DNA of 64,000 bases, taken from Ficedula albicollis. Its lineage: Eukaryota; Chordata; Aves; Passeriformes; Muscicapidae. The stretch covers positions 3,744,727 to 3,808,726 of the forward strand of contig NC_021692.1 of the NCBI RefSeq assembly GCF_000247815.1, given 5' to 3'. The position numbers were made by a program, and so were the translations under genes. A model generated the notes under the pieces. That model made no database searches, was not told the origin of the DNA, and worked only from the letters and a program-made list of their open reading frames with translations. Of this stretch, positions 1 through 16,100 are shown piece by piece (within the stretch, counting starts at the first letter, position 1; each line of letters begins with the position of its first letter).

Positions 1-3000
1 AAAAAAAGTGCACAGAGGCCACCACAGTCACCCAGTCACTTGCTGATCTCCAGACACAGACAAATCCAACAAACTCCATCTGGAAGAAGTTAATGCAAAG
101 AATGACTCCAGATCCAAACAACTGCAGAACTGCCATGCTATTTCTCTCAGTTAAACTTCAATCCTGGCATCTTCCATCCATAAACAAGCAGCAACAGAAG
201 CAATGCAACAGCTCTTGGTTTGTTTGCTAGAAATATTTGTATCATTACAGTAGTAAATCTCTTGGCAACAAAAGCCGATTTCTAAATATCAATCAAGGGT
301 GGCTAAGAGAAGAAAACCAGGCCCAGCTCTGCAGTGCTGCTGTCTCAGCAGGGCTCCGCTGGATGCCAGCATTCAGTCAGACACTGGCTGAGCAAATGCA
401 TTCCCAGTCCTCCAGCATGGGATGCAGCCTGGGGCTGAGGGGAGGACACAAGGAAAGACTAAGCAGTTCAGGCAAAGGTAAAAAATGTACAAGAGGAGCA
501 AGAGGCTAACACCAACCAGCATGTGAATGGCCATGACTGCTGCATGGAATAAGCAAGGAAGGAAAAAACCCATAAAGGATGAGAAGGGAATCACAGGAAT
601 GGTGGTAGTATGAAGAATGAGCAACAAAACAATTTTCCTCTAGAAGTTACTGAATCTAGCCTTAGTGTCTTGAAATATTTGTGATAAATACTTTGTTGCT
701 ATGGCAAACTCTACAAACAATTCTAAAACCATAAGAAACACAAATATAGCTAAAGCTGCTGTTGTGCATCATTGGCCCAGTTCTCCCCACAAGTAATGTG
801 CTACTCTCAAGTCCCTTTGTCCGTTTCACATAGCAGAAAATTTCTTGACATTTTGTAAGTAAATTCAGTGTGAACACCCATTAGGTGAAACTACAAATGG
901 TGCATTTTGGGGAAGAGCTGAGAGCCAAATTTTCCCTAATGAAGGCCTACACACTGGCTGAGGGCTGGGTGACACAATCAGCTGTTTATTTCTCATGCTG
1001 TACGCTTAGCACCCTGCTAAACAACACTTCCAAGTCTACTGTCCCTCCTCAGCAAAACGAGTTCCTCTTTTCCTCTCCCCCCTAGGCAGGGTACAAACAC
1101 TTACTAAATGGAGCAAGAGGAGAATTCCTTTACAGTCAGAAGGTGCACACAAGAGCCTACTCTAAAAGTAAACTTTGGGAGTGTTCAAACAGTGCAGTCA
1201 CTTCAGCCTCTCCTTGCAGTTCCTCTTATTCATGCCTGACTTTCACTGCTCAGCTGCTAAATCTGACAAGTGCACCAGAATGATGAAACCATTGCTCACC
1301 ATCACCATCAACTCTTTGGTTGAGACATGTTCTCAATTCCTTCACCCTTTAGTTTTCACTAAAGTTACATCATCAAATTCAATGGCAATGAAGCCAAGAA
1401 CTGGTGGATATTACTGGCCCGGTCTAGCAAAAAAAAACTTCATCTCTTTACTCAGTTCCCAATACTACAGATGTTCTCAACATTACAACACGTTTTCTGA
1501 AGTCCTGAAGTATTGGCTAAGGCCAGGACAGTCACTTACTCTCACCCTACATGCTAGCAGCCACGAAGTCACAAATATTTCCACTTCTTTCTTGTCATAC
1601 CACAAAGACTGAGAGTTTGGAAACCCACCTGGAGAGCTAGCTAGAAAAACCTAGCCTCCTGAACCAAAGTGTGTGATATAAGCAGAAGGACAGCAAGCAC
1701 TCCATCTCCACTAAGAAGAGAGTTTACTCTTGTTCACCCAGCGCCATGACCACTACTCAGCACAGAGTGGCCCTTCAGCATTGCCCTGGGAATAGGGCAG
1801 GTGCTGTACCCCAAAGGACTGGGGCTAAGACAGGCAAACCTGCCTTTCCAAACCCATGGGGTTTAACCCAGCACTAACAACACAAGGCTGCCAGGAGCCA
1901 AGGAAGGTGAAAACAGGACACAAAATAAGGGGAGAAAACCACAAAGCAAAAACTCAGCAAGGTGTGGAAGCAGAACACCAAAGCTTCAGGAAGCTGCTGG
2001 AAGCACTGCATTTCAATTAACCAGAGCAGTATTCCACAAGCACTCCACCCAGCCTTGCTTCACTCCCTGGAAATATTTGGGTTTGTTGGTTGGGGGCTTT
2101 TTCCCTTCAGACACATGTGGCTTATTGAAGCAGAGACAGAGGGACATTGAAAAAGAATGGTCACATTCCAGCTCCCTCTTTCTGAAGGCTAACTGGATAG
2201 AGGGAGGAGACTGCCCCTTCCTCTCACAACATCCACCTTTGTAAGGAGGTCTTTATAAGAGCCATTTAAGACCACTAGTAATGCAAGGTCAGCACTGAGT
2301 CTTTAAACACTAAATTCAAAGGTATCCGTTTCAACCATACTTCTACGTCATTGTTTCACTACATCATTTTCTGATACAGAAAATGAAATCTAATACATCT
2401 CCAGGAAGGTTTTCTACATATGCAGTTTTAAAACTGACCAAAACCAAAAAACCTTTAAACCAAAGTAATAGTGAAAATCATTAACAAAAAAAAAAACCAA
2501 AAAACCTTTAAACCAAAGTAATAGTAAAAATCATTAACAAAAAAAGATGCAGAATTAAATTTTAAAAACAGAGTTTTAAATAAGCCCTAAGCCTTACGTC
2601 GGCAATAGCACTACCGTAGTACCAAAAGTACTCAAAAAACTGACCTCACAAACATATAGTTCCTAATGTTTGAAAAAGGAAATGAAGTCCACTCGCTGAA
2701 CCTGTCCTGCTGGCTGACAGCTCACAAAGAGGGTCTAGAAACTTCACCAGGAGACAGTTTGCTTTCAATTCTGACAACAGAAATTTTGATAAAATCCCAA
2801 CACTGAGATTCAGCAGAAATTCTTGGGCAAAGAGTGGAATGAGCTGAGCATCAAATGCTGCCTCCTCCCCGTGACAGTCCAATCCTGCAGCACACAACCC
2901 CGGCCATCAGCACACTATAAGTTCAGGTTTGTTTAAGTAATAAAACCTTAGGTAACACTTCTGCAGAGGGAAGTAAATATTTGCTGTTTAACAACCAAAT

Positions 3001-5189
3001 CGGGGATGTTTTGTTTTCAAAAGGCTGTTGTTCCCCAAATAGCCCCTCCAAAGCCAGTAACATCTGAGGCTCCACTTACTCTCTTCAATCAGCCCACGCC
3101 ACCAGCACCCTGAGCTCAGGAGCTGCAGGGAGAAACACCACCTTCTGCTGCCATCTCACCTATGACCCTGCCTCAACTAACAGACAGAAAATTCAACAAC
3201 CGCACACAACCAAACTCAGCGCACAACAAAATTCTGGGCCCCTGCGCCAGCAAGCACAAAACACACGGGCTCTCTGCAAAGCTCTTGGTTAGAGGTACCT
3301 GGCTGTGAGAACACAAAAAGGCTGTCCGTGTACATTCTTTCCCTTCTGAACTTTATATTAGAAAAAGAAAGTTTTTAAAAGGACACCCCCCTTAGCACCC
3401 TCTGATCAAGTTCAGAGCTGTCACAGCTACCAAGATGGCACCGGCAAGGGTCAGTCCTCCCGGCTCAGCTCAGATGCACAAAACACAGCAGGAACTACAA
3501 AACCCACAAACCCTCTGCTGCAGGATAGCAAGAGCTGCTGGGTCACTGAACCAGCCTCATCCTGCCCGAGGAAACCAGTAAAGAGGAAACTCACCCGAGT
3601 TCTCCAAGCCGTGGAACTCTCTCCTGCAGCCAGGGGACAGCGGCGCCAGCCTCATTCCAAACCTCAACTCCCGCTGGGGATCTCCCGCTGCTCGGGGGAG
3701 CACAAGAAGCCCCGACGGCAGCTCGGCAGGGAGCTCCAAGGCCAGGCAGGTCTTCAGAGCCGTGTGCTGCTGCTCAGAGGCTCGCTGCTGCTGCACCACG
3801 CTGAGGGGATGGAGCAGGCGGCTCCCCAATGAAAGCAGCGCTGCTCCGCAGCCGGCCCGTGAGCTGCCATTTACATCCACTTTTAACTCACTGAAATAAC
3901 TAAAATCTAAAGCAACTTGTGCTCTCTCCTCCAGCACCTGCACTACTGGTGAAACACTCTCCTCAATCACGCCTTTAGCATGCCCATTTAAGTTTCTGAA
4001 AGGTGGAGTTCAAGCTTAAGGAATGAATGGTTTATATGCCGTCTCCTTGAAAATTCACCGCAAAAGTAGGTCAGCGGGGGAGCAGCTCTGTGACTTCGTA
4101 CAACAACAGCCCGGGCGCCGGTGGCGAGCCGGGGTAGCTCCGCTCCCACCTCCGCGACGCTGCCGTGCTCTGCACGGGCACAGAGCAGAGACAGCGCCGG
4201 CCCAGCCAGCGGAGACGCCGGACGGCAGCGCCGGGCACCGCCGGCGCCTCGCTGGCAGCTCCTGCACAGCCCTACTCGAGAGCAAACACGGCTGCCGAAC
4301 CATCTCCTCAGCAAAGACACACCTCACCCGCCCCCTGAAACCAGTTACCAAGACCAAACATGACAAAAGTTGCAGTAAATATCAAGCGGAAAGGACAAGT
4401 TACGTTCCCAGTCAGGGAGCACTGACCTGCCTGGTCCGTAGAGCCGCAGCCTCACAGAGCTGAGCACACCGCAACCTGGGCTTTACAGAGGAAAAATCCA
4501 TCGTACGTTGGCACAGGAAGCCAGAAAAGTGAATCGAACCCGACTGTGCTTTGGTGACAATACTGTCACCCCCAAGAGAACCAAAACGTCACAACCTGAG
4601 CCAGGAAGTCCAGGTGAACGCTCGCTCTCTCCTCACACACACCCGTTAGCCAGGTGGCATTTCACTGCTTCAGTGCAGTTAATCATGTACTTCAACGCAA
4701 GTGAGAAAAGAATGAAGCCCGACGTTTTCCAGACCAAAGGAAAGATCGAACTAAATGGATTTAGGAGCATCAAAGAGATTAGTAAAAGATGAAGCCAACA
4801 ACACTCAAAATCACCTCTATTACTTAAATTTTAGATTTTTGCAGAGCCTTTGAATTTCACGGCGCAATCAAAACTCAACCTATGCCCAGAGGGGCTCTAG
4901 AACCGCCAAGAAACAATGCAAAAAAATATATTCCCAAAGCAATCTGAGAAAAAAAATCAAGACAAAAGGTGGGATAAGAATCCTTGTATTCTATGAAAGG
5001 GTTTCCCAGTAAAGAATGCAAATGGGTTCCAGGCAAGGATGTACATCTGCTGGGGCAGATAAAGAAAAAAAAATAAAACCCTATTACTTACTACTAAACA
5101 CCGTTCCTTAAGGTGCCCAATTACAACCAGGCCAATCCCTGGGGTGTTGGCATATTCAACCAGATTTAGGAGGGGATGTGAACTGTCCT
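1..5189. other. No gene recognised
   Basis: AT-richer sequence with scattered short reading frames on both strands and no conserved domain, splice-consistent exon set or RNA gene that I recognise. It holds the 53-bp duplication at 2442 and a small GC-rich patch at about 4080-4280. Possibly intergenic or CAMTA1-side sequence. Confidence 0.6.
2442..2547. repeat. 53-bp AT-rich tandem duplication
   Basis: Two adjacent copies, about 2442-2494 and 2495-2547, of a unit containing CCTTTAAACCAAAGTAATAG and ending in an A tract. They differ at one or two positions and in the A-tract length. Confidence 0.8.
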
Positions 5190-7170
<1,981 letters not shown>

Positions 7171-10100
7171 AGGTTATTTCCCTATTTTTCAGTACTGCTG
7201 AATATTCGGGGTGCTGTAGACCCTTTTCCACAGCCGCGGCGTTCCAGGGTGCAGAGCACGATGCTCGGGTGAAACAGGCGTTCTTGGCACTGTGCAGGAA
7301 GATGAGGATTAGTCATTTGTAGAGAGAACCAAGTTACGGTGGCCAAGGAGATGTTAAAGGTTTGAGAGAGTCCTGCCCATCCCTCGGTCACGGTTTGTGA
7401 AACAGTGTCACAGATCCCACTCAGCACACACTGCACAGGGCCGGGGGGTTGGGAAGGGGCTCCCACGACATCAAAGAAGTCGCTCTGTCCTTCTCAAAAC
7501 TGACGTGCCCCAAGGAGTGGAATTTTTGGCCTGGCTGAGTCTGCCCCATCTCCTCAAAGCTTGATGAGCAGGAGCACTTCAGCCTCCTCGAGCAGAGCCC
7601 TGCGGAACTGGACCACAGCTAATGCCTGCACAATGCAAACCAAGACTGCAACGGTTGTTTCCTTTGATGTGTGTGACTAAACATACAAAAAGGATATTTT
7701 CTCTTAGATCCTCCTGGGAACAGAACTTCTTTAAAAAGACCTGTTGGTGCTTTGGCTTTGCTAAGGACCGAAGCTGTTTCTGAGCCCAGACGAAAGGAGA
7801 ATGGTGTGATGCGCCTCTTCTAAGACAGAAGAAAGGAAAATTCCTTTTTCCTATTTTCAGCAGCTGCTAATCTTGTGGAGCGTGAAAGGCACATTGATGA
7901 AGAGGCTTCAGAATGACAGGCTCACTCCCGATGGTCAGAAAGCTCATCTGGTACAGTGTCCTATAAATACCCACAAATACTAATGCAGCCACAGGATCAG
8001 CTAAGACAGTTGTTTCCTTCAGCACTTCAAAATATGCTGGAAATGGAAACTTTTCTAGTTCCCACACGGGCAAAGAGCTACCATTTTCTTGATGAATTGT
8101 AGGGAATTTAGGTCTCTCCTTGGTTATTCTTCCAAGATGATCCATATGCTTAGCAGAGACATGAGGTAGCCTTACAGTTGTTGTAATTAATAGTTTGCAT
8201 TACAGCAAAAGACAGTATTAGACTAACAGAGGCATCCCTTGGTGCTGAGGGACAGGAAACAATCTCCTGATGCAAATCACAGACCTTTGGTTGATGCCTC
8301 ACGGAGGTGTGGAGGGCCAGTCCATGCTGAATTCCTCCCCAGAGCTCCCCTCAGGGTGGCAGGTGCTGGAGCCCCTATGAACAAACCTGCCTTGCCCCCT
8401 CTTCTTCAGCAAGAAATGGGCACCTGGCTTAGCCAAGGAACAGAGCCCACAGTGCTTCTGCCCTGGGCCAGCTCACCTCCAGCCCCTGTAACATCAGGCT
8501 GGCATTCTCGGGCAGCTTGAATTTCCATGTGGGTATCCAGGCAAAACCAAGTAATGAAAAGAGATGAGAGAAATGATGGAACCAACACAGCTTCTCTGAC
8601 ACAGCTCCTCCTTCTGGTACCAAACACAGGGATGCTGGAGAGCTGTTTGGTTTGGTTTTGAGCCCCCCCCATGCTTGTGGCAGGAACGCAGGCTGCTCCC
8701 TGCAAACACACAGCAATTGTTGCCACAAACAGCCTTCCTGTTCTTGCCAGGGAAACTGGCACAACCCTTCATTCCAGTCATAACCCTTGCTGCAGTATTC
8801 ACTGACACCCTTTTGACAGGTAACCATGGGGACTCTACATGGGTCACATTACCCTGACATCACCCACAAACTAAATGAAATGCCAAGTCAGCTCTGTGCA
8901 CACACACGAGTGTACATCTGTCTCTTCCCTCCAAGGCTTGAGCAGTTCCTTCTGCACTTCTATGGCTCATTAAAGCAACAAGGTCCATGCTCTGAGGGAC
9001 AAGGTTGTTCAGGACACTGCCTGCCTTCTCCTGGCCTGCACAGCCTGGGAACATAGCAGTGCTGCTGCACTACTTGGGAACAGCTCTGCTGCCAGGACTA
9101 ATACAGCAGAGTGTACCCTGCTCTATCATATGTCTTTGAAAGCACTGCCTGGCTTTCTAGATCCTTCCTGGTCTGTAAAGAATGAAATTTTGTGTGGATT
9201 AGGATGAATAAAGCATTTTTAAGGGGTTACTGAAGCAGTGTATGAACTCTACTCCATCTAGCTAATGAACTCTTTCTCCTCCTCAACATGAGGTTTTCTA
9301 CCAGGAGACACAAACCCCTAGTGAACTGAATCTCCCACACCTGAAATTATCTAATGTTAGGTGTGATTCTGTACACACAGGTTACTACAGCAGTGTGACC
9401 TGTGTAATACCAGAGATACTAAACGAGGATTTTTTCATCCAGCATGCCAGCAAAGCCCCAAATATTTACATTTAATTCCTGCGCAATAAAATGATAAGAA
9501 AGAAGCCATTTGAATTGAAGTGCTGCTGGTATCTTTGAAATTTCCCAGCTCCCACTGTTTAAAACTCCATCCAATTGCTATTAAGGCACAGAGGTACTGA
9601 ACTGCACAAGACTCCATGCATGGATGGTGTGGGATAAACTTGCTCACTCTTACCTTTCCAGGGGCACCCGCACAGAGCAACCTCCAGCTGATAAGCAGCA
9701 AGAGAGGAGATGTGCCAGAAGTTTGTGCAATCTGAATCATGAATAATTTTTTTTCAGCACACTGATAAAAGCCACTGCTATGCTGGTGATTGGTGTCTGG
9801 GTTGGTTTCACTAAAAGTAAGGTGAAATACCAAGTTCTTTTAAAATTCTTAATTATCAATCTGTGGCAGATGTGGGTCTGGCTTGGTTAATTGGGTTAAT
9901 GTGATGATACCGAGCTATATGCAGAAGTAAAACTGTTAAGAATATATTCAAATATCCTGTTATGGATATTCACCACATCACCGTTGCTATGGCAAGCAGC
10001 ACAAAGGAAAACAGTTCAGACAGGTTTAATAGCCATAATGACAATGTTGGAACCCCATTTCTTGTGAATTGTTTGCACAAAGTTACTTCATGATTTAGAA

Positions 10101-13100
10101 GCAAGGAATGCCAAGTGTTTCACAAAAATACTCTCAGAAGTGTGAGAAGAGATGATTAGAAAAACCTCACATGATAGAAATGAAATGCTTTTGCCCTTTT
10201 TACTTTCTCCACATACAGAATCCAAAGGTGTTTCTTCTAGGTGTCATTCTAGGAATAAACCCAAGACTTAACCAAGACCACGTGTGTGGACAAACCCACT
10301 TTTAAAACATGTCACTGCCTTTGTGATCTACAACTGCCAATTCCTAGGTTTAGTAAAAACAGGTAAATATTCCAAAACATGCGCTTCTTTCAAAAGCTTC
10401 TCCTAAGAACTATACTCCACCTAACACTCCACCATCCAAGTAACTTGTCTAATATTATGTGGGACGTTGAAGAGAATATACATTACCAGGAACTAAGAAT
10501 ACTGGACTCAGAATGGACAAAAGCACATACTCCCCTAGCAGGAGGTCAAGCTCAATCATTTTCTACACAATGGGCTTTGGATCCATCATTCTCTCCATTC
10601 CTTCTGCAGTTCTGAGCCCATTTGTTTCCCTCAGAAATACAAAGAAAGACTACACTCAAATCACCTCTAGTTAAATTCTGCTGACTACAGGAAATATACC
10701 TCAGACTAAAATTAAGTATAACTCCAAAGTCCTAGCCCCTTTAATGGACTCTTTGAGGAAAGCTGGTTTTGCTGTGCAAAGCCCCATAAAGAGTTTGTGG
10801 ATATTTAAATCAGTAGCCTCAACACAAAACACAGCATTTACCTGTTTAACCAAGAACAGGATCAACAATGCAGTTGCTCTACAGGGGCACCAGCTCCAGA
10901 TGGGAATCCTGTGGGGTTGCAGTGCTGGAGCCTCAGTCATTCCAGTACAGTCCAGTACAGTCACACAGCTCCAGAAGGACTGACACAGCTGTCAGCCTTT
11001 GCTACAGGCAGCAGTGCCAGGGAGCAACTGTCCCACCATGCCCTACACACTGTCCCTGCAGCCCTTGGCCTTTGCTCCCTGTGAGACAGCCTGGGGTCTG
11101 CCTTCACTTTGCTCCCAGCACCACAGTGGCACTAACAAAGTAACAATCATTTTGCCCTAATATACACCCATAAGCCAGTTAGAGGAGAAAAAAATGAAAT
11201 ATGTGGTAAATTAAAGCTTCCAACTAAGGGGATTTACCAGTAAGTCACCATAAAATTCAGATAATTTATTTTTTCAATTCTGCAGCAACTTTCTCCAATT
11301 CATTTGGATTAGCTATTAGAAATTATGTCTCAAAAATTAAAGAAAATGTCTATTGACCACTATATCAAATTCTAATTTTAGCCTGGGAAAAAAAGAATAA
11401 TTAGGCTGTGATTTACTCTGGTAGTCAACTTACATTAACAATTTTCTCCCATGTTTATGTAACTCTGGCAAAATCAAATAATATATACAGTGCTCATAAA
11501 TGCTAGGTTAGATTTAGTAAAGACAATTTCCTACACTACATCCAGGACATTTCTCTTTGCTTTCTTTGCTAATACGACAATCGAGTTGTTCTGTAAGGAG
11601 GGAATATGATTGTCATGCGTGGCCTCCTCGGTTGGAATTTTAGTGCAGTCTTCAATGAGGGTCATGGAAGGATTAGTTTTTTAATATCTTTTTAAGCTGT
11701 CATCCTCCTGTAACAAGCTGTATAGCGTGCCTGCTCTCTGGGAATGGTTTGCTCCACATCCTAACCTTTCTTCCCAGGGAGAAAGTATAAATCCTGCAAA
11801 CTCTCAGTGCCAGAAGCCATCATGCAGTGTTGGCTCTGCAGTGGATGCACAGCTTTCAGCTCAGCACGAGTAAGTTTGGGACTGGATCTCTAGCCACAGC
11901 TGGAACAAACGGGGAAAGATGTTTAAGATCCCTAAAGTTATACTCCTAAAGTTGTGTTCCTGCTTTTAAACAAGTATCTTTTCCAGCTCCTCTAGAATTG
12001 GACTGCTATCTACATTAACTGAATAAATAGGGATCTGGGAGCCAAACCAGTCACCAAGGTATGAAAGTGTCAGCCTCAGGCACTGAGAACAGAAGAATGA
12101 GTAATGGAAGACAACAAAGGAAGAACAGGAGAACCAGAGGAAGTAGAACTGGTGATGGTAACAGAGGCAGAAGGTGCTCAAAGTCATACGGATTCCAGAA
12201 CCAGAAGCCAGAGGCAAATTCAAATTTACCTGAGTCAGTTTCCTCAGACGGCACTGCCCTCACACTGCCCTTTGCCCAAAAACCCATCCTGGCACTTCTG
12301 AACCAAGTCTGTCCTGTGATTCCTCAGGGATCATCATTAACACACAGAGCACTCAAGCTTTCAATTAAAAAGCATCATTGCTGAAAGCATTATCCCAAAT
12401 CTTTAAAGGACTCCATCCCGATTAGGCTCTGCCATGTTATAAATTCACAATGAGAAGGAACTTCCCTGACTTTTCCTGTCATTATTTATGAATAGGTAAA
12501 CCAAATGGAAGAGTAATCCCAGTGTTACAAACTAGAGTCACTCGTGCTGTGCTCCCAGTGGCACCACGGCAGAGCAGCTGCTCCAGTTCTCTTGGGGTAG
12601 TGCAACTGTGCCTTATCACACAAACCCTTCTGCTCTGTCAGCAAGGGTACACAACACTTCTTATAAGCAAAAATGATTGGTTTAGTATTTTCTCACTAGT
12701 TTTAGCCAAAGAGCAGCTTCTTTCTAGGTCTGCCTAAACCTCATCTAACCTTTAAGACTATTCTTTTCCATGTGACCCATGAGAGTTGCATGAAATGAGA
12801 AATATATCCAAAGAGTAGCTGCAGAAAATACAGAAATAACTCGTTTTCATTGAGATGTGTTCATTTTTGTGTTCTGACTTTCCCCTGAACTTCCTCCCCT
12901 GAAGGACTGGAACAGTAATACCAGTACAATAATACTTTTTCTCCTCAAGTGGAATAAATCAGTTCCTCATTCTCAATAGTGAAGTGAAAATTAAGATGAA
13001 AAGGAGTATAGAATGCAGAAAACCCCTATTACTCCAGAATAATACAATTTGCTGCTGATCCTCAGTTGCTAAAACAGGCACGTCAATTATTTACAGAACT

Positions 13101-16100
13101 CAGAGTGTGAAATAGGAAGTATTTCAGCCTGGGACATCAAGAAGGTAAAACCAGGAACACAATCCTGTCAGCACTGGCAGCCAAGGACAGAATAGGCAAG
13201 CACAGAATATTTCTACACAGATTACCCTTTTTATTGAACTACAAATTGCAAAAGGTCTCTATGAAGTGCCACTTTCAGTGTTAAGTGAGATGCATCTTCC
13301 TTTTGACAGTATCAGTCTGTATTTAATGTTTATTTAACATTTATCTAAAGGGCCATCTCTGCCAGGGAAACAATGTACAGTAAGTTAGCATAACTTCACC
13401 TGAAAATTTACAGGAACCCAGGATCTTCTCCTGGATCTGTGCTTATGTCCATCAACAGCCTGTCACACACACTGTAAAACCTGCTCCACATAACCAAACT
13501 TTGCCAGTCATTTTTACAATCAAAATTCCAATTTATGCTCTCAGTAGTAATACCAAAATTTATCTCCACAAAAGCGCTTGTATGGTTTATAGCAAGTTTG
13601 TTGAGAACAAGAATCTGGATTAAAATGCCCAGGGTTGCAGTGAAAGGTTGTTCATAGCTCATCTGAGGAACTAACAGGTACTATTCAAAAACATCCACAA
13701 TTTCTTGGGGAAAAATCCAAAACAAACCAAATAAAATCCCACACACAAAATCAGAAAACCTTGGAGCCCCAACTTCTAGTAACAGGCATTGATACATGGC
13801 ACAGCCTTGTTAAAACACTTTGGTGGGTCCATGCAATATTCTATCTCATATCAAATATTTCAAAGCTGGAGGAATTTTAAGTGCATCTCCTCCACTTGCC
13901 TTGCCTCCAACTCTGAGGCAAAAGCTTCAAATACAGTGACTAAGAAATTATAGAAAAGGACTAGCACTGAACTTTCAGATCAAAGGATATAGAGTGATTC
14001 ACATTCTTTTCCTGACTGCTTGCGAGACGTGGGCTAAACACCAACAGTCAGGTGCTCTGAAAATCTCCACCTCAGTAAGAGAAATTGCAGCAGTGAGGCT
14101 ACAGCACCCCAAATAGGACTCTCCCTTAGACAGGCTTCCTTGCTCAAGAGCTCTGTCTGTCAGCCCATGTCACCAGAGGGCTGACAACACCACCTTCCAC
14201 TGCTGCCGGTGCTCACCAATGCCAGCGTTTGCAGGACAACCGGCAGATGACAACAGGTATTGTCCACTGCTCTCCTGTAACTGAAAACCTGAATGCTGAC
14301 ACGACTGAGGGAAAAACTAAAAAACCACAAGCTAGCCCTGCAGGCTACTGTCTGTCCCCAGGGTCACACCAAATACCACGTGCTGGAAGGAGGCAGAAGC
14401 AGGGAGGACTTGGCAGCGCCTGAAGCACAACGCCTGCAGAAGCGATTGTGCTGATGCCAAATCTGGTCCTCTCGGAGCTTTCCAACCCCTGCTGAGCGGA
14501 CAGCACGTGTTGCAATGCTGGAGCTGGCAACAGCAGTGCTGAGCATAGCTAGTGGCCACTGGCCACTTTAAAGCACCAGCACCATGCAACTGCCCTGAGC
14601 CAATGTTTAGCAGCATGAGCAGTAAAATAAGACATCTATTGAGCTCTCAAAACTGCAGCCAATATTGAAAAGCCTCCCTGTTCCACATTTCACCCGGCCT
14701 TGTGGTGCTGCAGCCACCACTGCTCTGCGCTGGCTGAGCACCGGGGCCCCAGCCAGGGACCAGGAGGAATAAGGAATGGCTACATGACCTGGCTCTAGGG
14801 AACCAGCACTCCTGTAGGGACACAGGTCCTGCCAGCACTGGCTGTTCTCCAGTTTTATAGACTCAAAGCTCTCCAGACTGATGGTGAAAAATTTTGAAAC
14901 CCAACGAGTATAACAGATTCACATCCAAGTTTATGGAAATTGTTGAAAAATACATCAACAGCCTTCACATACACATATGTAGAAAAACAACTAACAAAAC
15001 TATCAGATCTCCCAAAATATGGATTGACAACAACAGAAACTTGCTAATTACTATTTTAAGTATCCTTAAATTCTCATCTCTGGCGCTATTATACTAAAAA
15101 TTATACAATCATGGATTTGAACTGTAGGACAGCTTGTACAAGTTAGACCATACCAAAAAGTCAATCAGTGTTTCTGAGTATATTTAGTGGATATTTTGAA
15201 CACAGGCAGAGCAAAGAGCTCAGTCCATGACAAGCTCTTGTCATTTTGGCTGGAAGGCTCCAAGCAGACCAAGAGCTCTGGTTGGCCAAATGGCACAAAC
15301 ATCTGAACTACAGGGAATTCCTCCCTGATTGCTGTTTTGAAAACAACACTCCCAGCAGAAACTATTATTTATATTTATCAACCCATTAAAGAGTAGTGAA
15401 AATATCCTCTGCTTGGCCCAGAAACACCCTGTGTCTCACACAGCTGCTGGAGAGAGTTGAGAGGCAGGGGCAACAGGCAGATCATCACTGCAAACCTGGA
15501 GCACTTGCAAGGAGAACATTTGCTTTTGACTTTTGAGGGATTAAAGTCAGCCTGCACAAACAAGCATGAAAATATCCCACGGACTAATGAAGATTTTCTT
15601 GCTCCTCATCAGTTGCTTCAGCCATTTCTGCTGCCACTGGATGAGCGTAACAAAGCCTTTCTACGCATGGTGCTCTGCAGGTATGACTAAATCTGCCTCT
15701 TACCTCCTCAAGTCCCCAGGTAGACTATCACGCCTCCATTACAGAGAGAATTTCACAGAATGAAAAAGACAATAAGAAGTGTTTCCTCTGGGCATCCCAA
15801 CAGCATTATCAGAAAATGCAGTAAAAGGCATCAGAGTAGCAGAGAGAGATTCAGCCCTGTCAGAGGCACCTGTTTGCAGAACACTCCCAACACTGCAGCC
15901 ATGTGCACCTGTCCAGGGCATGGCCACAGCAGGAGCAGGCCATGGCTCACTGACTGAGTCTGGAGCACAACACTGGCTGCAAAGGGACTGCCCCATGAGA
16001 GGGCAGCTCTCATTTGTGTTTTTGCCCTCAGCACAACCACAGCAGCAGAGGCGTGGAGTAACTGCTGGGCTGGTGGGGCAGGGAGAACTGCTGCACCTGC

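Noticed and set aside
3557..3970. 137-residue minus-strand reading frame and the overlapping frames at 4023-4463
   Set aside because: GC-rich patch with open frames on several strands; no family resemblance.
7867..8145. 92-residue minus-strand reading frame
   Set aside because: No recognisable domain, no conserved neighbour exon and no promoter; length is within chance for this base composition.
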